10,583 nt of DNA from DATKHR01 sp035939575. GTDB taxonomy: Bacteria > Acidobacteriota > Vicinamibacteria > Vicinamibacterales > CAVVIG01. The notes under the pieces were generated by a model. The model saw only the letters and a program-made list of their open reading frames with translations. It was not told the origin of the DNA and searched no databases. The stretch is from assembly GCA_035939575.1 (NCBI GenBank), contig DASZFS010000183.1, positions 1 to 10,583 on the forward strand, in the 5' to 3' direction. Positions 7,947-10,583 of this stretch are shown here, piece by piece. The stretch's first letter is position 1. Each line of letters begins with the position of its first letter. Made by a program: the position numbers and the translations under genes.

Positions 7947-7952
7947 GGAGAT

Positions 7953-9089
7953 ATGGCTCGTCACGCCGTACGCAGCCTGCGCTCGTACGCATTCGTGGCC
8001 CTCGCAATCGCCGCCTTCGCGTCCGCGTCCGGCCGCGCGCAGACGGCGCTTACGTCCACTTCGATCCCGCAGTTCGTCTACGACGCCACGTGGCCGAAGC
8101 AGCCGCTGCCCAAGGGCTGGATCATCGGCAACGTGATCGGAGTGGCGATCGACGCGCGCGATCACGTCTGGATCCTGCACCGGCCGGCGACGATCACCGA
8201 GCAGGAGCGGGGCGCCGGCTTCGGTCTGAAAGCCGCGGACTGCTGCTTTCCCGCGCCGCCCGTGATCGAGTTCGATCCCGCGGGCAACCTCGTGCAGGCA
8301 TGGGGCGGGCCCGGCCCGGGCTACAAGTGGGTGGACAGCGAGCACGGCCTGTTCGTCGATCACAAGGACAATGTCTGGGTCGGCAACAATCAGGGGCCGC
8401 ACCTGCTCAAGTTCACGCGCGACGGCAAGTACCTCCTGACGATCGGCACGCCGGGCGCCAAGCCGCCGGCCAGCAACGACCCGGCGATCCTCGGCGGTCC
8501 CGCACCATGGGTCCACCCGAGGACGAACGAGCTGTTCGTCGCAGACGGGTACGTCAATCGGCGCGTCATCGTGTTCGACGCCGACACGGGCCAATACAAA
8601 CGCATGTGGGGCGCCTACGGCGGCAAGCCAGACGACTCCGTTCCGTGGAAGTTCAATCCCGAAGGCACGGACAAACCCCCGTCTCGCCAGTTTCAGACAG
8701 TCACTGGCGTGGCGGTCAGCCGCGACGATCTGGTCTACGTCGCGGATCGCAGCAACAACCGCATCCAGGTGTTTCGTCTGGACGGAACGTTCGTGCGCGA
8801 GGGCTTTATTCTCGCGAAGACGCCGCGCGGCACGGTCGACACGCTGGCGTTTTCGTCCGACAAGGATCAGCAGTTTCTCTTCGATGCGGATCCGCGCGAT
8901 ATGCGCGTGTGGATCCTGCGGCGATCGGATCTGCAGCCCCTTGGCTGGCTCGGATCCGGCGGCCACTTCGGCGGTGCGTTCAACTCGCCCGCGTATCTCG
9001 TGACCGACTCGAATGGCAACCTGTACGTCGGCGAGGGTCAGGACGGCAAGCGCGTCCAGAAGTTTGCCTACAAGGGGATGACCCGCTGA
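7953..9089 (+). CDS. Exported NHL-repeat-type six-bladed beta-propeller protein
   Basis: A 378-aa protein with a signal peptide (residues 1 to about 30, MARHAVRSLRSYAFVALAIA, cleavage probably after GRAQ), then a beta-propeller built from NHL-like blades. Blade motifs recur: VIGVAIDARDHVWILHRP (61-78), PPVIEFDPAGNLVQAWGGPG (102-121), HGLFVDHKDNVWVGN (131-145), NELFVADGYVNRRVIVFDAD (192-211), GVAVSRDDLVYVADRSNNRI (252-271) and YLVTDSNGNLYVGEG (348-362). Vicinal cysteines C97-C98 precede the second blade. Secreted propellers of this type are common in Acidobacteriota and usually annotated hypothetical; some resemble peptidyl-alpha-hydroxyglycine alpha-amidating lyase, but I see no basis for assigning that activity. 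It follows the Tat-signalled flavoprotein by 252 bp, with its own probable promoter. A periplasmic scaffold or lyase role is possible but unknown. Confidence 0.87.
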   Translation: MARHAVRSLRSYAFVALAIAAFASASGRAQTALTSTSIPQFVYDATWPKQPLPKGWIIGNVIGVAIDARDHVWILHRPATITEQERGAGFGLKAADCCFPAPPVIEFDPAGNLVQAWGGPGPGYKWVDSEHGLFVDHKDNVWVGNNQGPHLLKFTRDGKYLLTIGTPGAKPPASNDPAILGGPAPWVHPRTNELFVADGYVNRRVIVFDADTGQYKRMWGAYGGKPDDSVPWKFNPEGTDKPPSRQFQTVTGVAVSRDDLVYVADRSNNRIQVFRLDGTFVREGFILAKTPRGTVDTLAFSSDKDQQFLFDADPRDMRVWILRRSDLQPLGWLGSGGHFGGAFNSPAYLVTDSNGNLYVGEGQDGKRVQKFAYKGMTR

Positions 9090-9300
9090 CCGCCGCGTGG
9101 CTGTCCTTCGCCAAAACAACCGCGCTACTGTTCGGTGGCCATCTCGACTGCATCGAGGGCTGGTCGCCTGACGATCCCGATCCCACGTTGGCACCAAGCT
9201 TCGCCGGTTTGCGCACGCTCGCCTTAAATAACTTGAAAGAAAGCCTTAATGCAGACGATCTGGCGCGTCGCGAGCGGCTTTCCGGCCTCGTGGTCACGCC
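9090..9300. other. Non-coding or decayed stretch after the propeller gene
   Basis: One plus-strand frame stays open across this stretch and reads GGHLDCIEGWSPDDPDPTLA and later LNADDLARRERLSGLVVTPV. Its composition is more protein-like than that of an ordinary shadow frame. It has no start codon with a ribosome site, is continuous upstream only with an out-of-frame reading of the propeller gene, and I do not recognise the sequence. It may be decayed coding DNA linked to the PIN remnant that follows in another frame. Confidence 0.35.
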
Positions 9301-9468
9301 AGTTATTCGAGGCTCCGGCACGTGTTGCGATCTGGAGATGCTCAGCAACTCGCCAGTGGTCTGTATCTACAACGCGAAACCGGCCAGCGCGTCTCGTTTG
9401 CCGCATTTGATGAACGCCTGAACAACGCAGCCCGCGCCGAGGGGCTCACGCTGACACCTCTCGCATAG
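9301..9468 (+). pseudogene. C-terminal remnant of a second PIN-domain (VapC-type) toxin
   Basis: In the frame ending at TAG 9466-9468 the translation is HVLRSGDAQQLASGLYLQRE, then TGQRVSFAAFDERLNNAARA and EGLTLTPLA. This matches the C-terminal half of VapC-like PIN toxins: the helix carrying the third acidic residue (usually L-R-x-x-D-A-x-x-L-A) and the strand with F-D-x-R-L, followed by AARAEGL. The frame is open only from 9250, and the residues before HVLRSGD do not look like PIN sequence. The N-terminal catalytic strand (VDSSVLV-type) is absent in all three plus frames upstream. A different plus frame just before (ARRERLSGLVVTPV) resembles the middle of such a protein, so a frameshift is possible. 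The fragment cannot make a complete PIN active site, so I call it a remnant. Confidence 0.6.
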
Positions 9469-9508
9469 CTGCGAGGGCACGGCGGAGGGGAACGGGAATT
9501 CACAGGAT

Positions 9509-9537
9509 GGCCCGAGATGAGGGCTTCACCTCGGGCC
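9509..9537. terminator. Strong hairpin between convergent genes, candidate bidirectional terminator
   Basis: GGCCCGAG (9509-9516) and CTCGGGCC (9530-9537) form a perfect 8-bp stem. An inner TGA/TCA pairing beyond one A-C mismatch leaves a 5-base loop. It lies 40 bases past the stop of each converging reading frame (PIN remnant on plus, propeller on minus). Neither strand has a true U-run after it, only TTCTCTCC on plus, so termination may be inefficient or Rho-aided. Confidence 0.55.
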
Positions 9538-9577
9538 GGCTTCTCTCCTGCCTCGTCTCTGAGAGGCGACTTCGTCG

Positions 9578-10519
9578 TTAGTTGCGGTCGTCCGGGTCGT
9601 CCTCATCACCGCTGTGCGCATAGACGGCGATACAGCCTCTCCCGATGATGCCGAACTGCGTGCACGTACTGTCGTCTTTGGCCGTGCCTGCCGCAATGGC
9701 CGCTGTCACGGGTGTATCAACGAAGACGCGATTGTTCTCGGAGAACGCAGCCGGGTTTCTTCCTGACGTGAGCGCCTTCCCGGTGGGCGTGAGCGGGCCA
9801 GCCGAGACCGGAATCAATTGCAGGAGCGAATCGTGTTCGGCGTCGATCACGCCGAGCTGCTGTGTATTGGACGCATCGCGTCCCGTTACGTAGAAACGCC
9901 CATCGCCCGGGTTGAACCACACCTGGTCGCCACCGCCAACCTTTTGGGTAATGATCTTGGCGTTCCCGCTGATCGCGCTCACGTCGACCGGGAACCCGCA
10001 TGCGGACACGAGCAGGTGTTGGAAGGGCGCGAGGGCAATGCCCGTGATGCTCGTGCCGGTGCCCCCCAGCGCGTTGCAGTCGAGGGTGATCGTCTTGTCA
10101 ATCGTGTGCTTGGTGGAATCGATGCGGACGATTCGCGGATTCGAATTCGCGGTGCCCGGCACGGTGAGCCAGAACCTGTTGAGTCCGGGATCCCAGAGCG
10201 GCTGCTCCAATCCTCCGGCATTCGTGAACGAGAACGTCGCGAGGATCGCGTAGGGAGGATCTGCGGAGACCAGGTTCGCGTACGGCTCAACACTACAATG
10301 CGCAGCCGGGTTAGTCGGGGTCGGGCATATCGCGGTTGGCGAAAGGGGGCCGGGGGTGGCAATAAGGATCACATGGTGCCTGGGGTCGTAGCCGATTTCG
10401 TCGGCGCGACCGCACCAGTGGCCGTTTGCAGCGCCGTTATCACAAAACGACGGCGACTTCGGGTCTGTGACGGAGAGGTTGATGGATACGAACGTTGTGA
10501 TCATGATTCTCCCCATCAT
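9578..10519 (-). CDS. Cysteine-rich YVTN-like beta-propeller protein, apparently lacking its N-terminus
   Basis: From the first in-frame ATG (10519) this minus-strand frame encodes 313 aa. Blade-like phrases are CGRADEIGYDPRHHVILIAT (36-55), GIALAPFQHLLVSACG (160-175), DQVWFNPGDGRFYVTGRD (198-215), NPAAFSENNRVFVDTP (255-270) and GCIAVYAHSGDEDDPDDRN at the end. These suggest a beta-propeller of the secreted, acidobacterial hypothetical type. Eight cysteines (26, 36, 65, 75, 148, 174, 286, 296) hint at disulfides and an extracytoplasmic location. Yet there is no signal peptide: the protein opens mid-strand with ITTFVSINLSV, and an in-frame stop lies at 10577-10579. A later ATG (10504) has a GGGGAG ribosome-site-like stretch. 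Either the 5' end was lost or shifted, or this is a cytosolic-start variant. Function is unknown. Confidence 0.65.
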   Translation of the reverse strand: MMGRIMITTFVSINLSVTDPKSPSFCDNGAANGHWCGRADEIGYDPRHHVILIATPGPLSPTAICPTPTNPAAHCSVEPYANLVSADPPYAILATFSFTNAGGLEQPLWDPGLNRFWLTVPGTANSNPRIVRIDSTKHTIDKTITLDCNALGGTGTSITGIALAPFQHLLVSACGFPVDVSAISGNAKIITQKVGGGDQVWFNPGDGRFYVTGRDASNTQQLGVIDAEHDSLLQLIPVSAGPLTPTGKALTSGRNPAAFSENNRVFVDTPVTAAIAAGTAKDDSTCTQFGIIGRGCIAVYAHSGDEDDPDDRN

Positions 10520-10583
10520 CCCGACAGGCTCGGCCCTGATCGTCTTTCTGATCTTTCTCGTCGTCTGCCCGCGCGGTCAACCC

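Noticed and set aside
7770..7952. Upstream in-frame ATG for the propeller gene
   Set aside because: The added 61 residues are Arg-rich and would hide the signal peptide. ATG 7953 has AGGAGG 6 bases before it.
7835..9089. Long plus-strand frame overlapping the propeller in another register
   Set aside because: It is very Arg-rich with no domain features, so it is a shadow of the propeller gene. Only its continuation after 9090 is kept as a possible decayed stretch.
7800..9197. 465-aa minus-strand frame opposite the propeller
   Set aside because: It has antisense-type composition (Arg, His, Asp, Val), and the plus strand has a signal peptide and repeated NHL blades.

Overview
The window looks like chromosomal DNA from an uncultured soil-type Acidobacteriota, plausibly the Vicinamibacteria lineage. 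The main evidence is two acidobacterial duplicated orphan permease (ADOP, MacB/FtsX-like) genes. High GC content, several exported hydrolase, oxidoreductase and beta-propeller genes, and a degenerate GGTTC-type heptamer tract are consistent with this. The lineage is an inference, because there is no rRNA or other marker gene here.

Layout, left to right. (1) 3-743 is the C-terminal end of an ADOP permease that continues past the left edge. (2) 763-1965 is an exported M19 (renal-type) dipeptidase. (3) 1966-2231 holds a degenerate heptamer repeat running into a broken minus-strand remnant of a four-helix-bundle (23S intervening-sequence/S23-type) protein. (4) 2232-2780 is a DinB-fold protein, followed 35 bp later by (5) a full-length 857-aa ADOP permease at 2816-5389. 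(6) 5510-6243 is a toxin-antitoxin pair: a PIN-domain toxin and a ribbon-helix-helix antitoxin overlapping by 4 bp, with a palindrome just upstream. (7) 6244-6617 is non-coding and carries two dyads. (8) 6618-7700 is a nitronate-monooxygenase-like flavoprotein with a twin-arginine signal. (9) 7953-9089 is an exported NHL-type beta-propeller. (10) 9090-9577 is mostly non-coding, with a C-terminal remnant of a second PIN-domain toxin and a strong hairpin between convergent genes. (11) 9578-10519 (minus) is a cysteine-rich beta-propeller protein that seems to lack its N-terminal blade.

The genes do not form one pathway. The dipeptidase and DinB gene lie between two paralogous permease genes. The toxin-antitoxin pair, the second PIN remnant, the S23 remnant and the truncated propeller together suggest an accessory region with repeated insertion and decay. 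No CRISPR array, tRNA, rRNA, transposase or integrase was seen. No convincing new multi-gene system was found. The points most worth checking are the atypical basic tail of the antitoxin, the operator/-10 arrangement before a probably leaderless toxin mRNA, the S23 remnant fused to the heptamer repeat, and the apparently Tat-exported flavoenzyme.
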